A stretch of 20,142 bases of DNA from Bryobacterales bacterium (GTDB lineage: Bacteria; Acidobacteriota; Terriglobia; Bryobacterales; Bryobacteraceae). The notes beneath the pieces are model-generated. The model searched no databases, had not been told where the DNA came from, and saw only the letters and a program-made list of their open reading frames with translations. The position numbers and the translations under genes were made by a program. Of this stretch, positions 13,879-20,142 are shown piece after piece. Position 1 is the stretch's first letter. Each line of letters opens with the position of its first letter. The DNA lies in contig PLMF01000333.1 in assembly GCA_003142355.1 (NCBI GenBank), positions 1 through 20,142 on the forward strand. The letters are read 5' to 3'.

Positions 13879-14530
13879 GGTCCTTACGGAGAAGGAGGCC
13901 GAGGTCGCCCCGCCTCGGTGGCTCAGTCAGGTCCCGGGCGGCGCCGTTCCCGCGGCGCGCCCCCGGCATAGGTTCGAATCGGAAGCCGCGGAGCGCAAAG
14001 CCCGAAGCGAGGAACTCGACGCGGCCATCGAGCAGCGGGTCCGGCAGGCCTACGAGTCCGGCTTCCGGGAAGGCGAAGGCGCTGCCCGGCAAAGCGCCGA
14101 AAGCCAGGTGCGCGAAGCCGTCGAAAAGCTGGCCGCCACCGTGGTGGAGGTGGCCGCCACGCGCAGCGACGCCATACGCCGGGCCGAAGCCGATATCGTG
14201 CGGCTTTCCATTGAAATTGCGCGCCGCGTCCTGCACCGCGAGCTCTCGCTCGATACCTCCGCCCTCGAGGCGCTGATCCGGGCCGCGCTGGAAAAACTGC
14301 GCTCGCAGGAAATCTATCGTGTGCGGGTTCACCCCGATCAGGAGCAGTTGGTTCGCGCCTGCCTCCAGCAGATCGGCCGGGACCCGGACATCGAGGTGGT
14401 CAGCGACGCCTCGCAAACGCGGGGTGGCGCCGTCTTTGAGATTAGCCGCGGCTCTTTGGACGCTTCCGTAGAGACGCAACTTCGCGAAATTGAGCACGGC
14501 CTGGCCGACCACCTGGAAGAACGCTCATGA
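13868..14530 (+). CDS. fliH: Flagellar export ATPase regulator FliH
   Basis: 220 residues from the ATG at 13868 (MLSRVLTEKEAEVAPP), with GGAG seven bases upstream; a start at 13850 would add six residues. A long charged, Ala/Glu/Arg-rich coiled-coil region (about 45-110), including AYESGFREGEGAARQSAE, is followed by the C-terminal globular domain with LSIEIARRVLHRELSLD and VRVHPDQEQLV, as in FliH/HrpE. It dimerises and tethers the FliI ATPase. Its stop overlaps the fliI start (ATGA). Confidence 0.92.
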   Translation: MLSRVLTEKEAEVAPPRWLSQVPGGAVPAARPRHRFESEAAERKARSEELDAAIEQRVRQAYESGFREGEGAARQSAESQVREAVEKLAATVVEVAATRSDAIRRAEADIVRLSIEIARRVLHRELSLDTSALEALIRAALEKLRSQEIYRVRVHPDQEQLVRACLQQIGRDPDIEVVSDASQTRGGAVFEISRGSLDASVETQLREIEHGLADHLEERS

Positions 14531-15867
14531 CCAGCCCCCAGACCGCTAGGCCCCAGACGCTTGATTTGCGTCCCTACATCGCGCATGTTCGTAACACCGA
14601 GCTCCTGCCGTGGACCGGGGAGGTGGCCGAGGTGGTCGGCATCCTCATCGCTTCCAAGGGACCGGCCGTCGCGGTGGGAGACTTCTGCGAGGTCACCACG
14701 TCTTCGGGCCGGCGCATTCGCACGCAAGTCATCGGGTTTCGAAATGGGCATGTGCTCTCGATGCCGCTGGAGGAAATCGACGGGGTGCAGTTGCACGATC
14801 GCATCGTCGCCCGTCAGGATGAAGCGCGCCTGGCGGTCGGCCCCGGCCTGATCGGACGGGTCCTGGACGGTTTTGGCCGTCCCCTCGATCGCGGACCGAG
14901 AATTCAGCCCCGCGCGCAGTATCGCCTGTATCAGCCACCCGGAAGCCCGCTCGACCGCGAGCACATCACCGAGCCGATCGTCACCGGCATTCGGGCCATC
15001 GACGCGCTGACGCTCTGCGGCAAAGGGCAGCGCATGGGGATTTTCGGCGGCAGCGGCGTGGGTAAGAGCACCCTGCTCGGATCCATGGCCCGCCACAACT
15101 CCGCCGACGTCACCGTGATCGCCCTGATCGGCGAGCGCAATCGCGAGGTCCGCGCCTTTCTCGAGCACGACATGGGGCCGGAAGGCGCCAAGCGTTCCAT
15201 TGTGGTCTGCGCCACCTCCGACCAACCCGCCCCCTTGCGCGTGCGGGCCTGCTTCGTGGCCCTCGCGGTCGCCGAATACTTCCGCGATCAGGGCGCCGAT
15301 GTTCTTTTCATCATGGACTCCGTCACGCGCCTGGCCATGGCCCAGCGGGAGATCGGCCTGGCGGCCGGCGAGCCGCCCAGCCAAAAGGGATACACCCCCT
15401 CGGTCTTCAATCTTCTTCCCAAAGTCCTGGAGCGCGCCGGGCGGTTTCAAAAAGGCTCGATCACCGGCTTCTTCACGGTTCTGGTGGAGGGCGACGATTT
15501 CAACGAGCCGATTTGCGATGCCTGCCGCGCCATCCTGGATGGCCATATCGTTCTTTCGCGCCGGCTGGCCACCGCCTCGCACTACCCCGCCATCGATGTT
15601 CTCCATTCCCTGAGCCGCCTCTTTCCCCAGCTTTCCACCAGCGCTCATGCCGCTTCCGCCACCAAGATGCGCGAAGCCCTGGCCGTTTGGGAGGAATCCC
15701 GGGATCTCATCGATCTGGGCGCTTACGTGGCCGGCAAGAATCCCAAGCTCGACACCGCCATCCGCATGCAACCGGAGATCACCGCCTTCCTGCGCCAGGC
15801 TACCTCCGTCAAGTCTCCCTTCGAGGAAACGCATACCCAGTTGAAGACCATTGCCGAGAGGCTTTGA
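14527..15867 (+). CDS. fliI: Flagellar export ATPase FliI
   Basis: 446 residues, an F1-beta-like ATPase of type III export. Features: Walker A GGSGVGKST (174-182), the GERNREV loop (202-208), Walker B VLFIMD (259-264), the MAQREIGLAAGEPP stretch and the family signature near PPSQKGYTPSVF. It follows fliH with a four-base overlap, and fliJ starts on its stop (TGATG). It powers unfolding and entry of rod, hook and filament subunits together with FliH and FliJ. Confidence 0.97.
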   Translation: MTSPQTARPQTLDLRPYIAHVRNTELLPWTGEVAEVVGILIASKGPAVAVGDFCEVTTSSGRRIRTQVIGFRNGHVLSMPLEEIDGVQLHDRIVARQDEARLAVGPGLIGRVLDGFGRPLDRGPRIQPRAQYRLYQPPGSPLDREHITEPIVTGIRAIDALTLCGKGQRMGIFGGSGVGKSTLLGSMARHNSADVTVIALIGERNREVRAFLEHDMGPEGAKRSIVVCATSDQPAPLRVRACFVALAVAEYFRDQGADVLFIMDSVTRLAMAQREIGLAAGEPPSQKGYTPSVFNLLPKVLERAGRFQKGSITGFFTVLVEGDDFNEPICDACRAILDGHIVLSRRLATASHYPAIDVLHSLSRLFPQLSTSAHAASATKMREALAVWEESRDLIDLGAYVAGKNPKLDTAIRMQPEITAFLRQATSVKSPFEETHTQLKTIAERL

Positions 15868-16322
15868 TGCAGCCCTTCCGCTTTCGTCTCGAGCGGGTCT
15901 TCGAGTGGCAACAGACAGTCTGCCACCTCGAGGAAGAGAAGACGCGCCTGTGCCGGTTCGCCATTGCCGAGACGGAGGAGAAGCTCGCGCAACTGAAGGC
16001 CGACAGCCTGGCCACCGAGCATGAGCTATTCAAGCGCCCGGCCATCTCCGCCTCGGATCTGAAGGCCCTGGCCGAGTTTCGCCTCAAAGCGATCAAACAG
16101 GGACGGGCCTTGGCGGCGGAAAAACAGGCGCGCATCCAGGCTCTCGAAACGCAAACTCAGAAACTCCTGGCGGAGCGCCACCGCCTGCGGCTGATCGAAA
16201 AACTCCGCCAGCGGGCTCTCGACGAATACACCCTGGCCGCCGATCGGGAACTCGAAACCCTGGCGCTGGAGTGCCATCTCTCGAAGTGGACTGCGAATTC
16301 CCTGGCCAAAACTCACGCCTGA
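15867..16322 (+). CDS. fliJ: Flagellar export protein FliJ
   Basis: 151 residues, starting one base inside the fliI stop. The start MQPFRFRLERVFEWQQ is the typical FliJ opening (F-x-F-x-L-x-x-V-L). The rest is a long antiparallel coiled coil rich in Glu, Lys, Leu and Ala, with heptads in EEEKTRLCRFAIAETEEKL and EKQARIQALETQTQKLL. FliJ inserts into the FliI hexamer and contacts the export gate. It is the last plus-strand flagellar gene in the window. Confidence 0.9.
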   Translation: MQPFRFRLERVFEWQQTVCHLEEEKTRLCRFAIAETEEKLAQLKADSLATEHELFKRPAISASDLKALAEFRLKAIKQGRALAAEKQARIQALETQTQKLLAERHRLRLIEKLRQRALDEYTLAADRELETLALECHLSKWTANSLAKTHA

Positions 16323-16337
16323 AGGGCACGCCGCAAG

Positions 16338-16829
16338 CTAGAGGCTGAGAAAATGGGAGCGCGCGTGATTGAAGTTCAACACGGGAAGCTCTCGCTCGGC
16401 AAGCGCCAGGTACAAATCCAGGTCGTCCGTCAGCACGGCAGGGCCGTCTTCACAAGCCTTGGCTATCCCGGTGTCGGCAAATCCCAAACGGCGGAACAGT
16501 TCGTGCTCAACAATCTCCACTGCCGGCGGTGTGCTTTCAACCGCCCACCCCACCCAACTGGCAAACGCTCTGAGAAACAAATCCAGTGCCGGACTCTCCA
16601 GCTTAACCAGATCGCTCACTTCCGTCAGAATATGCGGCGTGGTGAAAAGTGCCTTGGCGGGACACAGAAGAGCACATAACAGATCGAAGTCTCCTTCCGA
16701 GTAGACTTGGGTCCGCTTAAATGTCGGGATTCTCAAACGATTTGAAAGACCCACCAAATAGAGGATGAGGAGGTTGGTATCCAGCAGCACTCCGGTCCGG
16801 ATCAGCGCCTCCTGGAAAGCTGGGATCAT
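16338..16829 (-). CDS. PIN-domain protein (VapC-like, putative)
   Basis: 163 residues. It shows the PIN acidic signature: GVLLDTNLLILYL (D17), ILTEVSDL (E70), a third acidic site in GFADTGIAKAC (D119) and VLTDDLDLYLAL (D135/D136). PIN domains are metal-dependent ribonucleases, mostly toxins. It starts on the stop of the 98-residue gene upstream (ATGA overlap on the minus strand), so the two form an operon. It converges on fliJ with a 15-base gap. It is longer than typical VapC (about 130). Activity is inferred from the motifs. Confidence 0.7.
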   Translation of the reverse strand: MIPAFQEALIRTGVLLDTNLLILYLVGLSNRLRIPTFKRTQVYSEGDFDLLCALLCPAKALFTTPHILTEVSDLVKLESPALDLFLRAFASWVGWAVESTPPAVEIVEHELFRRLGFADTGIAKACEDGPAVLTDDLDLYLALAERELPVLNFNHARSHFLSL

Positions 16830-17122
16830 GCTACGTTGCGAATCATATCCCGGATCTTCATCGAACGGACATCGCCAGCTTCGGCATCGACCTCAAAGAC
16901 TTTGTACTCGCGTCCTCCATAGAGCAGTTCAGCAGGGGTTGGAGAATAGGTAAGGCCAACTGCGGGGGGTTTGTCACGCCGAGGGATGCTGAGAGTGACG
17001 AGCCAGATCGCCGAATCGCCTCTCTTTGAGAGTTCCACTTCCTCAAGGAAGACCTTGTCCGCTCCCAACCACTCCTTCGCATACTCAGCGGCTCTGGCAA
17101 TAGCCGTCCTTACGTCGATCAT
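16826..17122 (-). CDS. Unrecognised 98-residue protein paired with the PIN gene
   Basis: A small alpha/beta protein: an N-terminal helix (ARAAEYAKEWLG), then strands FLEEVELSKRGDSAIWLVTLSIPRR, a Pro/Gly loop TYSPTPAELLYGGREY and KVFEVDAEAGDVRSMKIRD. It has no helix-turn-helix or AbrB-like DNA-binding motif such as VapB antitoxins carry. The overlap with the PIN gene suggests they act together, so it is the natural candidate for an inhibitor or substrate guide, but no function can be assigned. No clear ribosome-binding site. Confidence 0.6.
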   Translation of the reverse strand: MIDVRTAIARAAEYAKEWLGADKVFLEEVELSKRGDSAIWLVTLSIPRRDKPPAVGLTYSPTPAELLYGGREYKVFEVDAEAGDVRSMKIRDMIRNVA

Positions 17123-17190
17123 GACCGCAGGTTAGCACGCCCTGCGATCTGACACCACATGGCACGGGCAGAGAGCCGGGCTATCCCACC

Positions 17191-17431
17191 TCACCACCGC
17201 TGATCGGCGCCCGCCCGGAACTTGGCCTCGTAAATGCCGCGGATGGCCTCCATGGTCTGGTCGGGCAGCGACGGTAGGTCTGATGCCGCGCAGGTGCCCT
17301 CCACCTGGTCGCGGCGCTTGGCGTCGGGGATGGCTCACGTGACGGCGTCAAACACAGCATCCAGCGCAGGGCTAGTTGCGCCATGTCAGCGCCCGGCGGC
17401 AGCCATCGCCGGATCTCTTCGACGGCTTCCA
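17191..17431 (-). pseudogene. Decayed 3' fragment of an aldo/keto reductase gene
   Basis: The 241 bases match, base by base with roughly four in five identical by eye, the last 242 bases of the intact gene at 18118-18359. The conserved part reads EAVEEIRRWLPPGADMAQLALRWML, then a single-base deletion near 17358 shifts the frame. Further on, the DNA still aligns to the stop codon. Everything encoding the first roughly 247 residues, including the catalytic residues, is absent. The rest of 17123-17482 holds only the hicA promoter. Confidence 0.8.
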
Positions 17432-17447
17432 TCCGCCTGAGCTACGA

Positions 17448-17476
17448 TTGACCCAGTAAGCAAATATGCTTACTAT
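17448..17476 (+). promoter_or_regulatory. Promoter of hicAB with operator in the spacer
   Basis: TTGACC (17448-17453), a 17-base spacer and TACTAT (17471-17476) make a good sigma-70-type promoter. Inside the spacer and running into the -10 is a perfect inverted repeat AGTAAGCA-AATA-TGCTTACT (17455-17474), well placed for binding by the HicB helix-turn-helix to repress its own operon. The predicted transcription start falls at about the hicA GTG. Confidence 0.75.
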
Positions 17477-17482
17477 GGAGCT

Positions 17483-17665
17483 GTGACGGCGAGCGAGCTG
17501 AGGCGGAAACTGGCGAAAGCGGGATGCACTTTCGTGGACGCCAAGAAACACCTCGCCATCTATTACAACGGGCACTGCACGATTATGCCGAGCCATCCGT
17601 CCAAAGAGGTCAAGAAGGGCACGGTTCAGGACATCCTCAAGGTGCTAGGGATAAAGGAGCTATAG
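17483..17665 (+). CDS. hicA: HicA family mRNA interferase toxin
   Basis: 60 residues starting at GTG 17483. The sequence SELRRKLAKAGCTFVDAKKHLAIYYNG (split around residue 20), then MPSHPSKEVKKGTVQDILKVLGI, is the whole HicA double-stranded-RNA-binding-like fold. The catalytic His is at 23 in KKHLAIY, though the usual Gly-Ser before it is Lys-Lys. It cleaves mRNA when free. The hicB gene follows by one base. GGAG lies only two bases before the GTG, so initiation may be weak or leaderless. Confidence 0.85.
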   Translation: MTASELRRKLAKAGCTFVDAKKHLAIYYNGHCTIMPSHPSKEVKKGTVQDILKVLGIKEL

Positions 17666-17666
17666 C

Positions 17667-18110
17667 ATGGAATACCCCGCGGTTTTCGATGCCGCCGAAG
17701 AGGGTGGCTTTGTCGTCAGGTTTCCCGACTTCGGTTGGGGCGTCACCCAGGGTGACACGGAAGAGGAAGCCAGGGAAATGGCCGCGGACGCGATTCGCAC
17801 CATGATTCGAGAGTTGATCCGGCAGGGCGAGGAGATTCCGCGCCCCAGTAGACCGCGCGGACGGAAACACCGCATGATTCGCCTGGCTGCTCTGGACGCG
17901 GCGAAAGCCGAACTTTATATGGCTTTTCTGACTTCCGGCATTCGCAAGGCCGAGCTGGCGCGCCGTCTCGGCATCCCGAAGACTACCGTCGACCGGCTGT
18001 TCGACCTTGATCGCCACACACGCCTCGACCAGATGGAAGCGGCGTTTGCGGCTCTCGGCAAGCGCCTCTCGATCGAGGTCGGCGACGCGGAGTATACGCC
18101 GGCAGCGTAG
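17667..18110 (+). CDS. hicB: HicB family antitoxin with C-terminal helix-turn-helix
   Basis: 147 residues. The N-terminal HicB domain (1-60) has YPAVFDAAEEGGFVVRFPDF and the GVTQGDTEEEAREMAADAI stretch. The C-terminal part (about 85-140) is an XRE-type DNA-binding domain, KAELARRLGIPKTTVDRLFD, followed by LDQMEAAFAALGKRLSIEV. It neutralises HicA and probably represses the operon at the inverted repeat 17455-17474. AGGAG precedes the ATG one base after hicA. Confidence 0.9.
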   Translation: MEYPAVFDAAEEGGFVVRFPDFGWGVTQGDTEEEAREMAADAIRTMIRELIRQGEEIPRPSRPRGRKHRMIRLAALDAAKAELYMAFLTSGIRKAELARRLGIPKTTVDRLFDLDRHTRLDQMEAAFAALGKRLSIEVGDAEYTPAA

Positions 18111-18117
18111 CACTACC

Positions 18118-19101
18118 TCACCACCGCTGATGCACGGCCGCGCGGATCTTGGCGTCGTAGATGCCGCGGATGGCTTCCATGGTTTGATCGGGCAGCGGCG
18201 GCAGGTCCGATGCCGCGCAGTTGTCCGCCACCTGGGAGGTGCGCTTGGCGCCCGGAATGGCGCACGTGACGGCGTCGAACATCAGAATCCAGCGCAGGGC
18301 CAATTGCGCCATGCTGGCTCCCGGCGGCAGCCATTGCCGGATCTCTTCGACGGCCTCCAGCGCGGTCTCGTAATCCACCCCGGAAAAGGTCTCGCCCACG
18401 TCGAACGCCTCGCCGTGGCGGTTAAAATTGCGGTGATCGTCGGCGGCGAACTGCGAATTCCGAGTGAGCTTGCCGGTAAGCATGCCGCTCGCCAGCGGGA
18501 CCCGTGCCAGAATTCCAACCTGCTTCTTCCTGGCTTGCTCGAAGAACAGGTCCGCGGGCCGGTGGCGGAAACAGTTGAAGATGATCTGCACCGTCTGCAC
18601 GTTGGGGAACTCGATGGCCTTCAGAGCTTCCTCGACGCGCTCCACGCTCACGCCGTAGTAACGGATCTTACCCGCTTCCACCAGGCGGTCGAGCAGGTCG
18701 AATAACTCCGGCCGGTAGTACGCGTCCGTGGGCGGGCAATGCAACTGCAAGAGGTCCAGGCAACCGGTCCCCAGGTTCCGCAGGCTGTCTTCGATGAACG
18801 CCGTCAGGTTCTTCTCGTTGTAACCCTCGACGGTTTGCTGCGAAAGGCGGCGGCCCGCCTTGGTGGCGACGACGATCTCTTCCTTACGCCGGCGCTTGAG
18901 TTGCGCGACGAGGCGCTCGCTGTGGCCCATGCCGTAGACGTCGGCGGTGTCGATGAAGTTCACGCCGCAATCGATGGCCTTCTCGAGCGCGGCGAGCGAT
19001 TCGGCGTCGTCCACGCTGCCCCAGGCGCTGCCAATGGCCCAAGCGCCAAAACTGATTTCGGAAACCTTCCAGCCGGTCCGGCCCAACGTTCGATAGTGCA
19101 T
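18118..19101 (-). CDS. Aldo/keto reductase
   Basis: 327 residues, a complete (alpha/beta)8 NADPH-dependent oxidoreductase. The catalytic tetrad is visible as D51 and Y56 (FIDTADVYG), K81 (VATKAG) and H121 (LLQLHCPP). The C-terminal cofactor site reads CAIPGAKRTSQVADN. The opening MHYRTLGRTGWKVSEISFG is typical of the L-glyceraldehyde-3-phosphate reductase/YghZ-like branch. The substrate cannot be told. It is the last of a minus-strand run after the SGNH-like gene (15-base gap); its 3' end has a decayed second copy at 17191-17431. Confidence 0.93.
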   Translation of the reverse strand: MHYRTLGRTGWKVSEISFGAWAIGSAWGSVDDAESLAALEKAIDCGVNFIDTADVYGMGHSERLVAQLKRRRKEEIVVATKAGRRLSQQTVEGYNEKNLTAFIEDSLRNLGTGCLDLLQLHCPPTDAYYRPELFDLLDRLVEAGKIRYYGVSVERVEEALKAIEFPNVQTVQIIFNCFRHRPADLFFEQARKKQVGILARVPLASGMLTGKLTRNSQFAADDHRNFNRHGEAFDVGETFSGVDYETALEAVEEIRQWLPPGASMAQLALRWILMFDAVTCAIPGAKRTSQVADNCAASDLPPLPDQTMEAIRGIYDAKIRAAVHQRW

Positions 19102-19116
19102 AAATCCTAAAGTACA

Positions 19117-19965
19117 CTATCTTGCGGATGCCTTCTCGACCACGCGCCGGGCAATCCGTTGCAGCAGGCGAGCGTCCGATGGGCTCAGATTGACGCCGCG
19201 CAACGGAACCAATCCGCCTGGCGGCGCCTCAAGCAGGCGGGGGTCCGTAATTCCACTGGCATCGGCTTCCACCTGGGCGGTCAGCCCTTCCGGACTTTTC
19301 CCGTAAAGCGTGGCATAGAAAACGCAGGCGGCCAGATACGAGCCGGCGGGAGTCGGGTGCGACCGGTCAAATTGATGAAGCGCCAAGCGGGGCCGCTCCT
19401 CAATGGCCTCCTTCCAGGCTGGTCCCACGGGAGCCACGCGGTCGCCCAGTTCCTTCGCGACGCTCAAGTACGCCTTGTCGAGCACACTCTGGAGCTCGGG
19501 AAAATCCTGGCGGGCCCAAGTCAGAAAAAAAACTGTCTTGGCGCCCGCTTGCTTGATGGCGGCGTCGAACCGCCGGGCATAATCGTGGAACAGTCGCGGA
19601 TCGATTCGCGGTACGCCGTTGACGGCCGGCGCCGCGGATCCCAGCATGCTTTGGTCCTGCAAGACCACGTAATCCCAAGAGTTTCGCTGGATCGCGGAGA
19701 CCGCCGCTCCGCCGTCCCAGTGGTTCCGCAAAGTGAACCCCCCTCCGACGAGCATGGTTGTGCGCAGCGGGCGCGCCTCGTGCGCCGACTCAGCCAAGGC
19801 ACTCACAAGGTGGGGCAGATTGTTGAACCAGGTGTAGCTGTTGCCGATGAACAGCACCCGCAATTCCGGCTCGCCCGGCGCCGCGGCATTCACCTGGGCG
19901 GACGCCGGGAAGCAGGCAATCGCCAAACAGAAGGCGGAATGGAGAACCACCCGCCTATTCTTCAT
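19117..19965 (-). CDS. Secreted SGNH/GDSL-like hydrolase
   Basis: 282 residues from the ATG at 19965, preceded by GAGGG; a longer frame to 20028 would overlap the upstream stop. A signal peptide is clear (MKNRRVVLHSAFCLAIACFP, cleavage expected after ASA at 23). Block I is VLFIGNSYTWFNNLP with the candidate nucleophile S43; VVLQDQS (about 100-106) stands where block III lies; and DRSHPTPAG (200-208) gives the Asp and His of the catalytic pair. Likely a periplasmic or outer-surface esterase on carbohydrate or lipid; the substrate is unknown. Confidence 0.8.
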   Translation of the reverse strand: MKNRRVVLHSAFCLAIACFPASAQVNAAAPGEPELRVLFIGNSYTWFNNLPHLVSALAESAHEARPLRTTMLVGGGFTLRNHWDGGAAVSAIQRNSWDYVVLQDQSMLGSAAPAVNGVPRIDPRLFHDYARRFDAAIKQAGAKTVFFLTWARQDFPELQSVLDKAYLSVAKELGDRVAPVGPAWKEAIEERPRLALHQFDRSHPTPAGSYLAACVFYATLYGKSPEGLTAQVEADASGITDPRLLEAPPGGLVPLRGVNLSPSDARLLQRIARRVVEKASAR

Positions 19966-19972
19966 GAGGCCC

Positions 19973-20142
19973 TCAGGCGAAGGGGTTCTCGTCGGCGCTG
20001 GGGCCGTAGATGGAGGGCACGGGCACATTCAGCAGGCGCAGGTAGACGGTGAGCTGGCCGCGGTGGTGGTAGAGATGGTTGAGCAGAATCGAGCGGTACA
20101 CGCCGATGCGAGGAACGGTCATTATGGGCTTGCCACCCATAT
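19973..20142 (-). CDS. DinB family protein, C-terminal part (5' end outside the window)
   Basis: An open frame from the window edge to the TGA at 19973-19975. The 56 visible residues include KPIMTVPRIGVYRS, LNHLYHHRGQLTVYLRLLN and VPVPSIYGPSADE, the C-terminal end of DinB/YfiT-like four-helix metal-binding proteins, with the two His of the metal site in HHRGQ. The function of this family is often thiol transfer or stress-linked. The SGNH-like gene begins seven bases downstream, so they are probably co-transcribed. Confidence 0.8.
   Translation of the reverse strand, partial: MGGKPIMTVPRIGVYRSILLNHLYHHRGQLTVYLRLLNVPVPSIYGPSADENPFA

Noticed and set aside
14338..15834. Minus-strand open frame of 498 codons under fliH/fliI
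   Set aside because: Antisense shadow of fliI, whose Walker motifs and full-length family match fix the coding strand.
16323..16337. Terminator between convergent fliJ and the PIN gene
   Set aside because: Only 15 bases separate them and no stem with a T-run is visible.
17132..17338. Minus-strand 68-codon frame in the reductase fragment as a gene
   Set aside because: The DNA aligns to the reductase tail in a different frame; this is a by-product of the pseudogene.
1..20142. CRISPR array, tRNA, rRNA or insertion sequence
   Set aside because: No regularly spaced repeats, no cloverleaf or rRNA-like stretch and no transposase motif were seen on either strand.

Overview
The window is a GC-rich, densely packed flagellar/chemotactic-motor locus followed by an accessory tail. 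Gene order (flgB-flgC-fliE-fliF-[fliG]-fliH-fliI-fliJ), a FliW-CsrA pair beside a short flagellin, FlbD-MotA-MotB, and the protein flavour (DinB, SGNH and aldo/keto reductase neighbours) fit a flagellated Acidobacteriota of the Solibacter/Bryobacter type. This placement is inference from general familiarity, not from a search.

Layout. 1-111 may hold the tail of an upstream gene. 124-1521 (minus) is a FleQ/FlrA-like sigma-54 activator with a receiver domain that lacks the phosphorylation site. 1717-4739 (plus) is flgM-flgN-like-flgK-flgL: late-gene anti-sigma factor, putative hook-junction chaperone and the two junction proteins. 4740-5353 holds a possibly frameshifted short ORF converging on an unrecognised 112-residue minus-strand gene, then a sigma-28-like promoter. 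5354-8050 (plus) is flbD-motA-motB-fliW-csrA. 8051-8316 is a long control region for flagellin: hairpin, FleQ-type box, sigma-28-like promoter and three GGA motifs. 8317-10866 is fliC-terminator-fliD-small putative chaperone. 10867-10981 carries two tandem FleQ-type boxes and a textbook -24/-12 promoter placed almost on top of the flgB start. 10982-16322 is the basal-body/export operon flgB-flgC-fliE-fliF-fliG remnant-fliH-fliI-fliJ, with mostly overlapping start/stop codons.

The most striking item is at 13711-13878. In the slot where fliG belongs there is a 55-codon open frame. It keeps the FliG N-terminal motif, the central EHPQTIA motif and the extreme C-terminus, but has lost almost everything between, in frame and with both operon overlaps intact.

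The accessory tail (16323-20142) holds a minus-strand pair (98-residue unknown protein plus PIN-domain protein) and a plus-strand hicA-hicB toxin-antitoxin pair. The hicAB pair has its own promoter/operator and sits between a decayed 3' copy of an aldo/keto reductase gene and the intact gene. The end is a minus-strand run of DinB (partial), secreted SGNH-like hydrolase and aldo/keto reductase.

Taken together, the sequence suggests a regulatory circuit. The sigma-54 activator and GTCA-N6-TGAC boxes would drive the basal body, sigma-28/FlgM would gate flagellin and the motor, and CsrA/FliW would tune flagellin translation.
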